From contig FMVK01000006.1 in assembly GCA_900102065.1 (NCBI GenBank), positions 78,879 to 142,878 of the forward strand: a stretch of DNA of 64,000 bases. Direction: 5' to 3'. Source of the DNA: Lachnospiraceae bacterium XPB1003 (GTDB lineage: Bacteria > Bacillota > Clostridia > Lachnospirales > Lachnospiraceae). Of this stretch, positions 7,955-17,879 are shown piece after piece. Numbering within the stretch: the first letter of the stretch is position 1; each line of letters begins with the position of its first letter. A program made the position numbers and the translations under genes. Below the pieces are notes generated by a model. The model was not told the DNA's origin. It searched no databases and was given only the letters and a program-made list of their open reading frames with translations.

Positions 7955-8803
7955 TTAGATGATAATGCATTTTTCCTTCACTTCTTCAAGCAGCTCTCTG
8001 TTGGTCTTTCGAAGGACAGGATGAATGAAATCCGGTGCGATCTCGCAAAGCGGTGCAAGAACAAAGTCCCTGTTTTCCATGTCTCTGTGAGGAACCGTAA
8101 GATTCGGAAGATCGATCACCTCATTATCAAAATATATGATATCCATATCAAGCGTTCTGTCTCCCCAGCGCTCTTTCCTTATCCGTCCGCAGGCATTCTC
8201 TATCTCATGGATCTTATCAAGGAGAGCCTCCGGCTCATATAGTGTCTCAAGGATAAAGGCACCGTTAATAAATTCTTTCGTAGCAACGCCTCCGTAAGGT
8301 TTTGTTTTTATCATGGAAGATCTGAAGAGAACCCTGCACTCCGGATCCTCATCAAGCATCCTTATAGCGTCTTCAACCAGCTCCTCACTGCTCTCATTCT
8401 TTTCAGGGTAATCATCATTGGAACCAATGGCAATATAGGCATTGTGGCGCCGCCTTCGCAGGCACACCGATACGGATGAGAATTCAAGATCGATGGGCGC
8501 TTCGGGTTTTCTTATCTCAACGCTTATAGCCTTAATGCTCTCAAATCTTTTCATCAGTACGCAGATAAGATGCTCCGCAGCAGCTTCAATAAGCTTGAAA
8601 GTATGCTTTTGCATTTCTTCCGATATTATCCCGCATACCTCCGCATAGCTAACCGATGCTCCCAGTTCATCCGTCAGTCCGGCCTTTCTGAGAGACATCT
8701 CGAGTTTTGCATTGATATAGAAGTTCTGCCCCTTCTCATTTTCTTCGGGAAACACACCGTGTCTTGCAAATACTTTCAGGTCATCAATACGTATCTCATC
8801 CAT
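7955..8803 (-). CDS. Bifunctional dihydroneopterin aldolase / HPPK
   Basis: Start taken at the ATG of MDEIRIDDLKVFARHG with GGGGA seven bases upstream. Residues ~1-118 are FolB (dihydroneopterin aldolase: LKVFARHGVFPEE, SYAEVCGII, LIEAAAEHLI, VEIRKPEAPI); residues ~122-280 are FolK (HPPK: YIAIGSNDDYPEKN, FINGAFILET, RIRKERWGDRTLDMDI, PHRDMENRDFVLAPL). The protein therefore carries two successive steps, making and pyrophosphorylating hydroxymethyl-dihydropterin for FolP. Such FolB-FolK fusions are common in Clostridia. Last gene of folC-folE-folP-folBK. Confidence 0.95.
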   Translation of the reverse strand: MDEIRIDDLKVFARHGVFPEENEKGQNFYINAKLEMSLRKAGLTDELGASVSYAEVCGIISEEMQKHTFKLIEAAAEHLICVLMKRFESIKAISVEIRKPEAPIDLEFSSVSVCLRRRRHNAYIAIGSNDDYPEKNESSEELVEDAIRMLDEDPECRVLFRSSMIKTKPYGGVATKEFINGAFILETLYEPEALLDKIHEIENACGRIRKERWGDRTLDMDIIYFDNEVIDLPNLTVPHRDMENRDFVLAPLCEIAPDFIHPVLRKTNRELLEEVKEKCIII

Positions 8804-8816
8804 AACAAATCCCCGC

Positions 8817-9728
8817 TTACATTGCATTCCTTATTGCTTCAAGCATCTTTATCAGTCTGACATTTTCTTTTACATCATGCACTCTCACAAACGGAACGTC
8901 CGAAGCCGCAGCATGTGCCGTGATTGCAAGAGTCCCTTCAAGCCTTTCATTTACGGGAACTCCCAGCACATCGCCTATAACCGACTTCCTCGAAGCCCCT
9001 AAAAGAACCGGGTATCCCGTTTCTCCGAATCTCTTTACATCTGCTACAGTCTTAAGGTTCTGCGCTGCATCCTTTGCAAAACCGACTCCCGGATCCAGTA
9101 TTATACGTTCACGCTTGATCCCCGCATCAAGCAGCATTCTCACTTTATCCGACAGCCCGTTTATTATATGCTCTGTGATATCGGAATCCGCCTTATCCGC
9201 GCAGTTATCAAGTGCGCCGCCCTTTTCCCGGTTTATCTTATAGAGCTCTCCATCTCTGTCATTGAAAGCTCTTCCGGCCGTCGGAGCGCTGTCATTATGC
9301 ATCAGGCAGTAGACACAGTCAGTTTCCTTTAAAACGTTTATCATCTCGTGATCCGCCAGAAACGAAATATCATTGATCATATCCGCTCCCGCACTGATGA
9401 CAGCTCTTGCAACGGAAGCTTTATATGTATCCACTGAAATAGGGATATCACTGTGCTCTCTGATCTTCTTTATAACAGGGATGACCCTGTTCATCTCATC
9501 CTCCGCAGATACAGGAGTATAACCGGGTCTGGTTGATTCACCACCTATATCTATAAGCGCAGCGCCGTCTCTTTCCATCTCAAGAGCATGTTCCGCCGCT
9601 TTTTCCACCTCAGCATAATTACCGCCATCCGAAAAAGAATCCGGCGTTACATTTAAAATCCCGCACACATAGCAGTGTCCGGGAAACTCAAAAATCTTTT
9701 TTCCTATTCTCATCTCATTTGAACTCAT
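8817..9728 (-). CDS. folP: Dihydropteroate synthase
   Basis: Joins hydroxymethyl-dihydropterin pyrophosphate with p-aminobenzoate; target of sulfonamides. Shows the family motifs GILNVTPDSFSDGG, DIGGESTRPGYTPV, SVDTYKASVARAVISAG, DPGVGFAK and LLGASRKSVIG, over ~303 residues. Start taken at the ATG (MSSNEMRIG); a TTG seven codons upstream overlaps the folE stop and lacks a ribosome site. An insertion of about 35 charged residues (GRAFNDRDGELYKINREKGG onward) follows the HN of the metal-site region and is longer than usual. Overlap and tight spacing show translation within the folate operon. Confidence 0.96.
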   Translation of the reverse strand: MSSNEMRIGKKIFEFPGHCYVCGILNVTPDSFSDGGNYAEVEKAAEHALEMERDGAALIDIGGESTRPGYTPVSAEDEMNRVIPVIKKIREHSDIPISVDTYKASVARAVISAGADMINDISFLADHEMINVLKETDCVYCLMHNDSAPTAGRAFNDRDGELYKINREKGGALDNCADKADSDITEHIINGLSDKVRMLLDAGIKRERIILDPGVGFAKDAAQNLKTVADVKRFGETGYPVLLGASRKSVIGDVLGVPVNERLEGTLAITAHAAASDVPFVRVHDVKENVRLIKMLEAIRNAM

Positions 9729-9745
9729 CCTGTTTGTATCTCCTG

Positions 9746-10303
9746 TCAAAGTTTAAGCATCTGCATAACGCGTCCCTGCAAATGATCATTGTCCTTAAAA
9801 TCTCCGCGGCATGCTATCGTTACAGTCTGCGTTCCCGGCTTTTTGATGCCACGCATAGTCATGCACATATGCTCTGCCTCAGCTATGACCATTACACCCT
9901 TGGGCGCGAATCCTTTCATGAGTGCATCGGCTATCTGTCCCGTCATCTGCTCCTGTATCTGGAGTCTTCTGGCATAAACCTCAACAGTTCTGGCAAGCTT
10001 GCTTAAACCCACCACTCTGCCGTCGGGGATATATGCAATATGGATCTTTCCATAAAAGGGCAGCATGTGATGTTCGCATAACGAATAAAAGGTAATATCC
10101 TTTTCCAGGACTATACCATCCGCTCCGGAAGAAAATGTACGGCTTAAATGCTCATCCGCATCTCCTTCCATTCCCGCAAGAAGTTCGGTATACATCCTGG
10201 CAACACGCTCAGGTGTATCTTTAAGCCCCTCTCTGTCCGGATCTTCTCCTACAGCTTCAAGCAAAAGCCTTACCGCCTCTGCCGCTTTTTTCTCATCTAC
10301 CAT
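9746..10303 (-). CDS. folE: GTP cyclohydrolase I
   Basis: First committed step of folate pterin synthesis, GTP to dihydroneopterin triphosphate. Zinc-site Cys and His residues are in [14 protein letters not shown] and [15 protein letters not shown]; other motifs are [10 protein letters not shown] and [20 protein letters not shown]. About 185 residues from the ATG preceded by GGAG at seven bases. Sits between folC and folP. Confidence 0.97.
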   Translation of the reverse strand: MVDEKKAAEAVRLLLEAVGEDPDREGLKDTPERVARMYTELLAGMEGDADEHLSRTFSSGADGIVLEKDITFYSLCEHHMLPFYGKIHIAYIPDGRVVGLSKLARTVEVYARRLQIQEQMTGQIADALMKGFAPKGVMVIAEAEHMCMTMRGIKKPGTQTVTIACRGDFKDNDHLQGRVMQMLKL

Positions 10304-10350
10304 TTTATATCTCCACAAAGAGCGTTCTCTTTTGAAGCCGCTCCGGTTTG

Positions 10351-11643
10351 TTATCTTTTTTTGCCTGCGCGCAGTACTTCTTCTTCAAATCTCGCAAGCC
10401 ACGAAAGCGAGCCTGCTGCCACAATCGGGACATTGCCGTCAGCCTTTGAAAGCAGCATTGCTATCTCATACGCTTCCTCTACGCTGTCAACCGCAGTCAC
10501 ATCCGAAGTAAATTCACCCACTGCTTTTGCAAGTTCAATTGCAGGAAGGGCTCTTGGATTCTCCGGAGGTGTTAATGTGATGGCACGTCTCGCATGTGGT
10601 ACTAAAAACTTTATTATTTTATCATATTCCTTGTCTTTAAGTATCCCCAATATAAGTATTACTTTTTTATCCCCCAGATATATATCAAGTGCTTCCGACA
10701 ATCTCCCTGCCGCATCCGGATTGTGAGCACCGTCCGCGATAACGTAAGGCCTCTCGCGAAGCACCGTAAATCTGCCGTTCCAGTTTGTTAACGCGAGTCC
10801 TTTTCTCAGCGCCTTTTCGCTTATCGTGAATCCTTTTCTATTCAGGATATCAGCCACACATACTGCTGCCGCAGCATTCTCCGGCTGTACCGTACCTGCC
10901 ATCCCGATCTCAAGATCCTTATACTTACCAAAGTCAAATTTTTGTTTTTTCAGGCCGTATCTTATACGTGTCGGTTTTGCTGTGAAAAGCTCTGTGCCGC
11001 ACTTCTTTGTCTTATCCTCTAAAACCCGCAAAGCCGCATCCGCCTGTCCGACACTTACCGCCTCACACCCTTCCTTGATGATCTCTGCCTTTACGGCCGC
11101 TATCTCCTCTATCGTATTTCCGAGTATGGCTTTATGATCTTCATCGATATGAGCAAAAGCGCAGACCAACGGCGCAGGCAACACATTTGTCGCATCATCC
11201 GCTCCGCCAAGCCCGCACTCTATCACCGCGATATCGCATTTTTCTCTGTTAAAATACCAGAAGGCAAGAGCTGTCTCAGTTTCAAATAAAGTAGGTGAAG
11301 GCAGGCCATCCGCTTTCATCTCCTCAGACACTTTCTTTATCAGTCCGATTCCTTCACCAACCGCCTTGGCCGTAATGGGCCTTCCGCCGATCTGGATCTT
11401 TTCGAATTCTTTTCCCAGAGAGGGAGAAAAATACCTGCCTGTTTTATATCCTGCTTCTTTTAAAACAGTCGAAACATATGCAAGGATCGAACCCTTCCCG
11501 TTGGTTCCCGCGATATGAACTGTCTTAAAGCCTTTCTCGGGATTGCCTAATCTCTTTAACAGTTCCCGCATGGTATCAAGTCCCATGACACTCCCGAGCT
11601 TTGCGATCTCTTCAATATAAAGATTAACTTCCCTGTCAGTCAT
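10351..11643 (-). CDS. folC: Bifunctional folylpolyglutamate synthase / dihydrofolate synthase
   Basis: Adds glutamate to dihydropteroate and to folates, an ATP-dependent Mur-ligase-type enzyme. Residues ~43-52 form the P-loop [10 protein letters not shown]; other signatures are [40 protein letters not shown] and [15 protein letters not shown]. 430 residues, normal length. First gene of the folate operon. Confidence 0.96.
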   Translation of the reverse strand: MTDREVNLYIEEIAKLGSVMGLDTMRELLKRLGNPEKGFKTVHIAGTNGKGSILAYVSTVLKEAGYKTGRYFSPSLGKEFEKIQIGGRPITAKAVGEGIGLIKKVSEEMKADGLPSPTLFETETALAFWYFNREKCDIAVIECGLGGADDATNVLPAPLVCAFAHIDEDHKAILGNTIEEIAAVKAEIIKEGCEAVSVGQADAALRVLEDKTKKCGTELFTAKPTRIRYGLKKQKFDFGKYKDLEIGMAGTVQPENAAAAVCVADILNRKGFTISEKALRKGLALTNWNGRFTVLRERPYVIADGAHNPDAAGRLSEALDIYLGDKKVILILGILKDKEYDKIIKFLVPHARRAITLTPPENPRALPAIELAKAVGEFTSDVTAVDSVEEAYEIAMLLSKADGNVPIVAAGSLSWLARFEEEVLRAGKKR

Positions 11644-11708
11644 TTGTCTTCCTAAAAAGAGGGCAGAAAGTGTAACCTCTGCCCCCTAACCCATTTGATC
11701 CGTTCCTA

Positions 11709-12095
11709 TCAGTTATCGTCTATCATTCCGTCTGCGTCAATGTTGACACCGTTTCCGATATCAAGCATGTTGACCGTACGTCTCTTTATCCTTGCCTTCT
11801 CGGATGCGTCAAATATGAAATCCTTGATCTCTTTTGCATGTCTTACATGCTTAATCAGAAGCTCCTTATCCGTGGTATCACCTGTAAAACATCTCACAGT
11901 TCCCAGGCCTACCATTCTCTCCCAAATGCTTCTGATCAGCTCCACATCCTGTACTTTGTACATATAGCAGTCATCCTGCTGTTTATTTAAGAAGCCCTTG
12001 TCTATGGTGATCATATCATCCTTTACGGTATAGATCGTGAATGTCCAGGGCAATCCCAGAAATAACCATCTTTTTCTCTCTTTGAATTCTGCCAT
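11709..12095 (-). CDS. PH-domain (bPH2/YdbS-like) hypothetical protein
   Basis: About 128 residues from the ATG of MAEFKERKRWLFLGLPWTF, preceded by GGAGG at seven bases. The core TIYTVKDDMITIDKGFLNKQQDDCYMYKVQDVELIRSI resembles the strand pattern of bacterial PH domains, which read '..I....G.......I.l..I..v'. The following residues 60-128 are helical and basic, with no membrane segment. Role unknown. It directly follows the PilZ gene with a 27-base gap and is probably co-transcribed. Confidence 0.6.
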   Translation of the reverse strand: MAEFKERKRWLFLGLPWTFTIYTVKDDMITIDKGFLNKQQDDCYMYKVQDVELIRSIWERMVGLGTVRCFTGDTTDKELLIKHVRHAKEIKDFIFDASEKARIKRRTVNMLDIGNGVNIDADGMIDDN

Positions 12096-12122
12096 CTTCT
12101 TCCCTCCCGTCAAAATTCATTG

Positions 12123-12779
12123 TCATTTTTCCATATACTGCTCGTTGTCGTTTTCATCTTTCTTGCCTGACAAACGCTTTAAATAATCAACAACTTCCTG
12201 ATTGGGTTCAGCACCTCTGCAGCCGTACAGCATATACTGATCCATCTTCTCCTTGCGGATTATCTTCCCCTTTATATGAATGATATTACCGTCGCGTTCA
12301 TTCAGCTTACACGTAACACCTGTTCCGATCTGCAGAGGAAGCCGCTTTCTTGATTCGATAACAAAAGCGAAACCGCTGGGGCTCAGGTCCTTAAGTGTTG
12401 TAAAGAGCGGATCCACCATTCCGTCGATATTGAATACAGCCGGCTGCCAGATATAAGTTCTTCTCTCACCGCGTCGGTTCTCTATTCCGGTAGATACTGA
12501 AGATGTTATCTTATGATAAACCAGTCCGTCCTTGCGGGATGTGGTTATGCGGCAATTCTTAAATGTCCAGTTATTTCCTTCGGCATCGGGAACCTGCATA
12601 TGTATCCTGATATTCTCGCCCTCGAAATTAACTCTGACACCTTTATGCATAAAAGGAATAACAAGCACGCCATTTTCGCCGGCTTTCATAACACGCGAAA
12701 CGAACTTGGCCTGCATGTCTCCACCGTTATTAACGGTGATCTGTATCCTTGTTCCCATTGAAATACTCGAAAAGTTCAT
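12123..12779 (-). CDS. PilZ-domain cyclic di-GMP binding protein (YcgR-like)
   Basis: 218 residues. The N-terminal ~95 residues are a YcgR-N type beta domain (GTRIQITVNNGGDMQAKFVS); the C-terminal PilZ domain has the arginine motif NRRGERRTYIW near residue 102 and the DLSPSGFAF motif near 132, both needed for cyclic di-GMP binding in this family. YcgR-type proteins couple cyclic di-GMP to motility or envelope functions. The target here is not evident. Another cyclic di-GMP protein (HD-GYP) is at 35.5 kb. The predicted start codon lies only 8 bases after a -10 box. Confidence 0.85.
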   Translation of the reverse strand: MNFSSISMGTRIQITVNNGGDMQAKFVSRVMKAGENGVLVIPFMHKGVRVNFEGENIRIHMQVPDAEGNNWTFKNCRITTSRKDGLVYHKITSSVSTGIENRRGERRTYIWQPAVFNIDGMVDPLFTTLKDLSPSGFAFVIESRKRLPLQIGTGVTCKLNERDGNIIHIKGKIIRKEKMDQYMLYGCRGAEPNQEVVDYLKRLSGKKDENDNEQYMEK

Positions 12780-12786
12780 AAGGTAT

Positions 12787-12815
12787 ATTTTACCTTTTTT
12801 CGCATATTTAGTCCA
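12787..12815 (-). promoter_or_regulatory. Predicted promoter of the PilZ gene, possibly leaderless
   Basis: TGGACT (-35) and TAAAAT (-10) are 17 bases apart. The ATG follows about 8 bases after the -10, so the transcript would begin at or next to the start codon. An inverted repeat AAGGTA-TACCTT (12780-12796) overlaps the -10. Confidence 0.4.
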
Positions 12816-12872
12816 CCGTCCGGCAGTATCGTCACCTGCCTGATCTTATTATTTTCACCCGCAAAAAGTCGT

Positions 12873-14768
12873 CTACTCGATCTTATATATCTTTGCTTCA
12901 AAAGCACCTATATTTATGCTGAGGATCCCGGCTTTGGTCTTGTGGGTCTCATTCTTTTTATCAATGTTTCCGCCGAACTTCTTCCAACCGGTATCAAGTA
13001 TCAGCTTCCAGTTTTCTTCTTTTATTCGGTTCTGCTTCTTCCTGCTCTTGCCGGATCCCGCCTTTTTCTCTTCCGTATTACCTTCAGGGCTTTTTTCATC
13101 ATCCTCTTTCTGCGCTTTCACGGCACGGATCTCGAATCCTTCGGATGCCGCATCTCCGAAATTCAAAACTGCGGCAAAACTGCCCGAAGCATCGTTTCTC
13201 TTCATTACATATAAAGCTCTTCCATCCTGCTCGCAATGCAGCCATTCAAACTGTCCGGGTTCGTATTCTCCGCTGTAGAAAGCTTTATTACCGGCATACA
13301 GACTGTTCAGCTCACATATAAGATCATAGAGTCCCTTATTAAGAGGCCTTTCTAACAGCTCGAATTCAACTTCCCTTCCTTCATTCCACTCCGTGAGCTC
13401 ACCCACTTCATTTCCCATGAACTGAAGCTTCTTTCCCGGATGCATAAGCATATATGTGTAATACGCTCTGAGCTGGGCAAATCTTTCTTCCTCACTCCCC
13501 GGAATCTTTCCGAGGATAGTCCCTCTTCCTCCCACAACCTCGTCGTGAGAAAGAGAAAGAATAAAACGCTCATTGTAGAAGTACCACATGGAAAATGTCA
13601 GCTTATGGTATTCCGAAATCCTCTGTTGCGGAGAAAGGCTCATATAGTAGAGACCGTCATACATCCATCCCATATTCCATTTGTAATCAAATCCCAATCC
13701 GCCCTCTTCGGGTTTTCCGGTCACGCCGCCTTCCCACGCGGATGAATCTTCCGCAAAGAGCATTACCGAAGGATGCTTTTTCTTTATCAGTGTATTCAGG
13801 GTTCGGATGAAGTGCATTCCGGCACCGTTCTCACCCTTATCCTTATCGCCGCCGTTATATATAAGAAGACTTACGGCATCTGTCCTCAGTCCGTCAAAAT
13901 GGTATTCCTTAAGCCAGTATTCCGCACATGACATCAGGAAGCTCGATACTTCAGCCCTTGCATGATTGAACAGACATGTTCCCCACATGCTTCCCTGTCC
14001 CTGAGGATAATACTCATACAAAGGAGTGCTGTCGTAATTTTTAAGCGCAAAATCATCTACAGCAAAATGAACGGGAACAAAATCCATTATCACGCCTATC
14101 CCCGCTTTATGACATTCATCAACAAAGAACTTCAGATCCTCCGGTGAACCGTATCTGCAGGTAGGTGCAAAAAATCCGGTCAGCTGATACCCCCAGGAAC
14201 CGTCAAAAGGATATTCGCATAAGGGCATTACCTCAATATGATCGAATCCGGTCTTCTTTGCATGGTCGATAACAAGAGGTGCAAGTTCCCTGTAGTTATA
14301 CCATCCGTTTTCTTCATCCTTAGGATTTCTTCTGAATGCTCCCGCATGCATCTCATAAATGGATAAAGGTTTATCCAGACAGTCTGTCCTCTCCTTCATC
14401 CACTTTTCATCATTAAACTTGTATTTTGTCGGATCAGTGATCCGCGATGCGCTTCCCGGTCTTAACTCGGCTCCGAACGCATACGGATCTGCATGTTCCA
14501 TTCTGTATCCGTTCTGACCATAGATCACATATTTATAGAGATGTCCCTCTTTTGCCTTTCCGGATTCGTATTGCCAAATGCCATGTTCATCCCTGACCAT
14601 GGGTTCCTCGATCCATCCGTTAAAATCTCCGAATATGTTTACACCGGATGCATTCGGTGCATATGTCCTGAAAACTGTTTTTGATTTCATCACATGGGCT
14701 CCGAAATAAAGATAAGCATCCATGGATGTCCCTTCAAAGAATTCTTTGATAAATTTCTCCTTATTCAT
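12873..14768 (-). CDS. glgB: 1,4-alpha-glucan branching enzyme
   Basis: Creates alpha-1,6 branches in glycogen (GH13). Order: N-terminal CBM48 (VFRTYAPNASGVNIFGDFNGW, ~33-53), catalytic barrel with SIYEMHAGAF, GSWGYQLTGFFAPTCRYG, the nucleophile Asp in FDGLRTDAV, the acid Glu in LFAEDSS, and the third Asp in SLSHDEVVGG, then a beta C-terminal domain. 631 residues. A Lys/Glu/Gly/Ser-rich segment of ~40 residues (around KSPEGNTEEKKAGSGKSRKK) interrupts the C-terminal domain, which is unusual. No other glycogen genes are nearby. Confidence 0.95.
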   Translation of the reverse strand: MNKEKFIKEFFEGTSMDAYLYFGAHVMKSKTVFRTYAPNASGVNIFGDFNGWIEEPMVRDEHGIWQYESGKAKEGHLYKYVIYGQNGYRMEHADPYAFGAELRPGSASRITDPTKYKFNDEKWMKERTDCLDKPLSIYEMHAGAFRRNPKDEENGWYNYRELAPLVIDHAKKTGFDHIEVMPLCEYPFDGSWGYQLTGFFAPTCRYGSPEDLKFFVDECHKAGIGVIMDFVPVHFAVDDFALKNYDSTPLYEYYPQGQGSMWGTCLFNHARAEVSSFLMSCAEYWLKEYHFDGLRTDAVSLLIYNGGDKDKGENGAGMHFIRTLNTLIKKKHPSVMLFAEDSSAWEGGVTGKPEEGGLGFDYKWNMGWMYDGLYYMSLSPQQRISEYHKLTFSMWYFYNERFILSLSHDEVVGGRGTILGKIPGSEEERFAQLRAYYTYMLMHPGKKLQFMGNEVGELTEWNEGREVEFELLERPLNKGLYDLICELNSLYAGNKAFYSGEYEPGQFEWLHCEQDGRALYVMKRNDASGSFAAVLNFGDAASEGFEIRAVKAQKEDDEKSPEGNTEEKKAGSGKSRKKQNRIKEENWKLILDTGWKKFGGNIDKKNETHKTKAGILSINIGAFEAKIYKIE

Positions 14769-14985
14769 TTTTGATCATCTCCGTCATATGATAGTTTTTT
14801 ATGAAGGAAAAACACTCATTTACATGAAGACCATTCAAAATTGCTTTGGAAAATGAATTATGAATGATATCCTTCGCATTTTTAGCTCGTTTTGCAGGTT
14901 TATTAATTTATCCCGGATTAAATTTTATTATTTCTTTTATTATATCCTGATTTGATTTATTGCAATTATATCGTTAAATCATGTT
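14769..14985. other. AT-rich intergenic region upstream of glgB
   Basis: 217 bases, very AT-rich. It must carry the glgB promoter (several TATAAT-like sites on the minus strand) and the end of the SurA-like gene transcript. No convincing terminator or ORF was seen. Confidence 0.5.
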
Positions 14986-15987
14986 TTAATTAATCGTTAT
15001 GAACCCTATTCTTACCTTATTCCACTCATCAGTGTTGATAGTGATCTTGTAGTCGGAAAGAAGAGTGATATAGTAAGAACCGTTGATATCGTATATATCT
15101 TTAACAGCGCCCAGCGAATTTGAAGCGAGACCGGCATTCACAGATTCATCTGCAAGCTCCAGCATATAGGCGTGAGCTAGTGCTTCATTCTTCATGATGG
15201 ATTTAACATCTTCTTCGGAAAGTCCTGTTTTATTTTTTGCCCTTTCGCTAAGATCTGCATAAAATGTAGCAGCCTCATATTCTGTCTCGGTTAATAATTC
15301 ATCATTTAATTTAAAACCATTCTTTTTCGCCAGATCTGAGTAAATGATATCTCTTATGCAATAATTCAAAACAGCATCTCTGGCAAGGTCGGATACATAT
15401 CCGGAGTTGATCCCATCCTGATTCATATACAGATTCCAATATGCCTTGGGATTGGATGCATCATATTCTCTTGCAGCCTGATCGCCCTCCTGCTCGGTTT
15501 TAACGATATAATAGCCCAGATATCTTAAAGGGATCTCTTCATCGATATTTTCACCGGACAGACTCTCCATGCGGATCATGACACTGTCCAAATGCTCTCC
15601 CGTATCCAGAAATCCGGCTCTTTTCGACAGGAAAATTGCAAGAAAGGATATAAGCATAACGAATATCAGAGGCTTATACAGTCTTATGAAATTACTGGGT
15701 CTGACTACAAATCCTCTGCTTTGAGCCATGCCCGCACTGCCTCTTTTTCCGTAAGAGCTACCTCCGGCATCTACCGGGATGCGATGTCCGCTTCGGGGGG
15801 ATTTTCCGTTTTTCAGATAACGGTATTCAAAATCAGCTCCTGATAATCCGACAAATTCATCTGATACCCTGTCTTTTAATGACTGATTTTCCGAATCCGT
15901 GAATTGTTGATCCGAAGGCTCACGATCTGAGGCATTTTGATCTGAAGATTTGGGAATTATAGTTTTTTCAATGATCTCAACAGGCAT
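14986..15987 (-). CDS. Membrane-anchored SurA/PrsA-N-like protein
   Basis: 333 residues. A ~100-residue hydrophilic, Ser/Asp-rich cytoplasmic region precedes one transmembrane helix (LIFVMLISFLAIFLSK, ~107). The outside part contains a helical segment with NYCIRDIIYSDLAKKNGFKLNDELLTE, which has the look of the N-terminal chaperone module of SurA/PrsA peptidyl-prolyl isomerases; no parvulin domain follows. The ribosome site GAGGG overlaps the end of the ABC exporter gene, with a 5-base gap, so it is translationally linked to the exporter. A role in folding or handling an exported substrate is inference only. Confidence 0.6.
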   Translation of the reverse strand: MPVEIIEKTIIPKSSDQNASDREPSDQQFTDSENQSLKDRVSDEFVGLSGADFEYRYLKNGKSPRSGHRIPVDAGGSSYGKRGSAGMAQSRGFVVRPSNFIRLYKPLIFVMLISFLAIFLSKRAGFLDTGEHLDSVMIRMESLSGENIDEEIPLRYLGYYIVKTEQEGDQAAREYDASNPKAYWNLYMNQDGINSGYVSDLARDAVLNYCIRDIIYSDLAKKNGFKLNDELLTETEYEAATFYADLSERAKNKTGLSEEDVKSIMKNEALAHAYMLELADESVNAGLASNSLGAVKDIYDINGSYYITLLSDYKITINTDEWNKVRIGFITIN

Positions 15988-15992
15988 TCTAC

Positions 15993-17879
15993 TCAGCCCT
16001 CAAACTGACTCTTATAAAGGGTACTGTAGAATCCACCCTTCTCAAGAAGGGTCTTATGATCGCCCTGCTCGATTATATTGCCATCCTTCATCACAAGAAT
16101 GCAGTCGGCTTCACGAATGGTAGAAAGACGATGAGCAACGATAAAGCTGGTCCTTCCCTCCATAAGCTTGGCAAAGGCATTCTGTATCTTAAGTTCCGTT
16201 CTGGTATCGATCGAGCTTGTAGCTTCATCAAGTATGAGCATTGGCGGATGCATGAGCATAACTCTGGATATGCAGATAAGCTGTTTCTGACCCTGGGACA
16301 GGCTCCCGCCGTCCTCCCCTATCACGGTATCATAGCCACGCTCCAGCTGTCTGATAAAAGAATGAGCATGAGATGCCTTAGCCGCCGCGATCATTTCCTC
16401 CTCGGTAGCATCAGGTTTCCCCATGATTATATTCTCTCTGATGGTTCCGGGCTTAAGCCACGTATCCTGCAATACCATACCAAAGGATCTGCGAAGTGAC
16501 TTCCTTGTAAGATGTCTGACATCATGACCGTCTATGGTTATGGCTCCGTCATCAACATCATAGAATCTCATAAGGAGATTTATCAAAGTAGTCTTTCCGC
16601 AGCCCGTAGGGCCAACGATAGCTATACGCTGCCCCTTCCCTGCATTAACATTAACATTCTGCAGCAGCTTTTTGTCTCTGGTATAAGAAAAACAAACATC
16701 CGTAAAGGAAATATTTCCGATAAGCGCGCCCGCTGCTCTGACCTGTATCTTCTCATCATCTGTCTCAGCTTTGATCTGTCCGAGAATAAGAGCATCCTCA
16801 TCCTCAGGTCTTCTGGGTTCCTCATCAATAAGATCGAATACACGGCCTGCGCATGCAATGGCATTTTGCAGTTCCGTCACCACCCCGGATATCTCATTAA
16901 ATGGCTTGGTATACTGATTTGCATATCCAAGGAATGCAGCAAGTCCGCCGACTGTAATGCGACCGCTTATGGCACTTATGGCGCCGGTAACGGCAACACC
17001 TGCATAAACCATATTATTAATAAATCTGGTCGACGGATTCGTCAGAGAAGAAAAGAACACTGCCTTCAGGGATGTTCTTGCCAGTTCTTCATTGTTGCTG
17101 TTAAATATCTCCTCCGCAAATCTCTCATAGGAAAAGGCTTTTACCACCTTCTCCTGCTCTAACATCTCCGTAATTATATTGGTCTGCTTACCTCTTACAT
17201 CCGCCTGTCGCTTAAACTGCTTATATGTGATCTTCGCAATAAATGCGGCCACAAGGAAAGAAAGCGGTGTAAGCAGTACAACCACCAAAGTAATGAGCGG
17301 GTTGATAGTAAGCATCAGAATAAGTGTTCCCAGTATGGTGATGATACCGGTAAAAAACTGTGTAAATCCCATGAGCAGACCGTCAGAAAACTGATCAACA
17401 TCGGCAATCACCCTGCTTACGGTTTCTCCCGTGGGATGCTTGTCAAAATAAGAAACAGGAAGCTCATTGATCTTCTTCATCGCAGCCTTACGTACATCAC
17501 GCACTGTGCTGAAGGTGATATGGTTGTTGCAGGCATTCATGATCCATTGTCCGGCCGCAGAGACCGCAATGACCATTATCATCAGGATAAGTATCATGAT
17601 AAGTCCGTTCCAGTCCACCCTTCCGGTTCCCACGATCTTATCAATAGCATGCCCCGTAAGGATAGGCAACAGAAGCGAAAGGATCGAAGAAACAGCAGCA
17701 GCTCCGAGCGATCCGTAAATGTATTTCTTATAAGGCTCGATATATAAGAGTATCCTCTTGATGATCCTTACATTTTCACTTTCATTCTTATTTGTCTTAA
17801 GCAGTCTCTTCTCTATATCTGTTCTCTTAAGGATCTCGGTACTCTTATTTACTTTTTTTGTTTCTTCCGCTTTACTCAT
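15993..17879 (-). CDS. ABC exporter subunit, canonical ATP site half
   Basis: 628 residues: ~55-residue cytoplasmic N-terminus, six-helix exporter domain (ABC type I), nucleotide-binding domain. Walker A GPTGCGKTTLINLL, Walker B MLILDEATSSID with the catalytic Glu, H-loop VAHRLSTI; but the signature motif is LSQGQKQ instead of LSGGQ. With its partner this gives one consensus and one degenerate ATP site, as in TM287/288 or BmrCD type heterodimeric exporters. Start overlaps the stop of the partner gene (ATGA). Substrate unknown; multidrug or peptide export is usual. Confidence 0.92.
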   Translation of the reverse strand: MSKAEETKKVNKSTEILKRTDIEKRLLKTNKNESENVRIIKRILLYIEPYKKYIYGSLGAAAVSSILSLLLPILTGHAIDKIVGTGRVDWNGLIMILILMIMVIAVSAAGQWIMNACNNHITFSTVRDVRKAAMKKINELPVSYFDKHPTGETVSRVIADVDQFSDGLLMGFTQFFTGIITILGTLILMLTINPLITLVVVLLTPLSFLVAAFIAKITYKQFKRQADVRGKQTNIITEMLEQEKVVKAFSYERFAEEIFNSNNEELARTSLKAVFFSSLTNPSTRFINNMVYAGVAVTGAISAISGRITVGGLAAFLGYANQYTKPFNEISGVVTELQNAIACAGRVFDLIDEEPRRPEDEDALILGQIKAETDDEKIQVRAAGALIGNISFTDVCFSYTRDKKLLQNVNVNAGKGQRIAIVGPTGCGKTTLINLLMRFYDVDDGAITIDGHDVRHLTRKSLRRSFGMVLQDTWLKPGTIRENIIMGKPDATEEEMIAAAKASHAHSFIRQLERGYDTVIGEDGGSLSQGQKQLICISRVMLMHPPMLILDEATSSIDTRTELKIQNAFAKLMEGRTSFIVAHRLSTIREADCILVMKDGNIIEQGDHKTLLEKGGFYSTLYKSQFEG

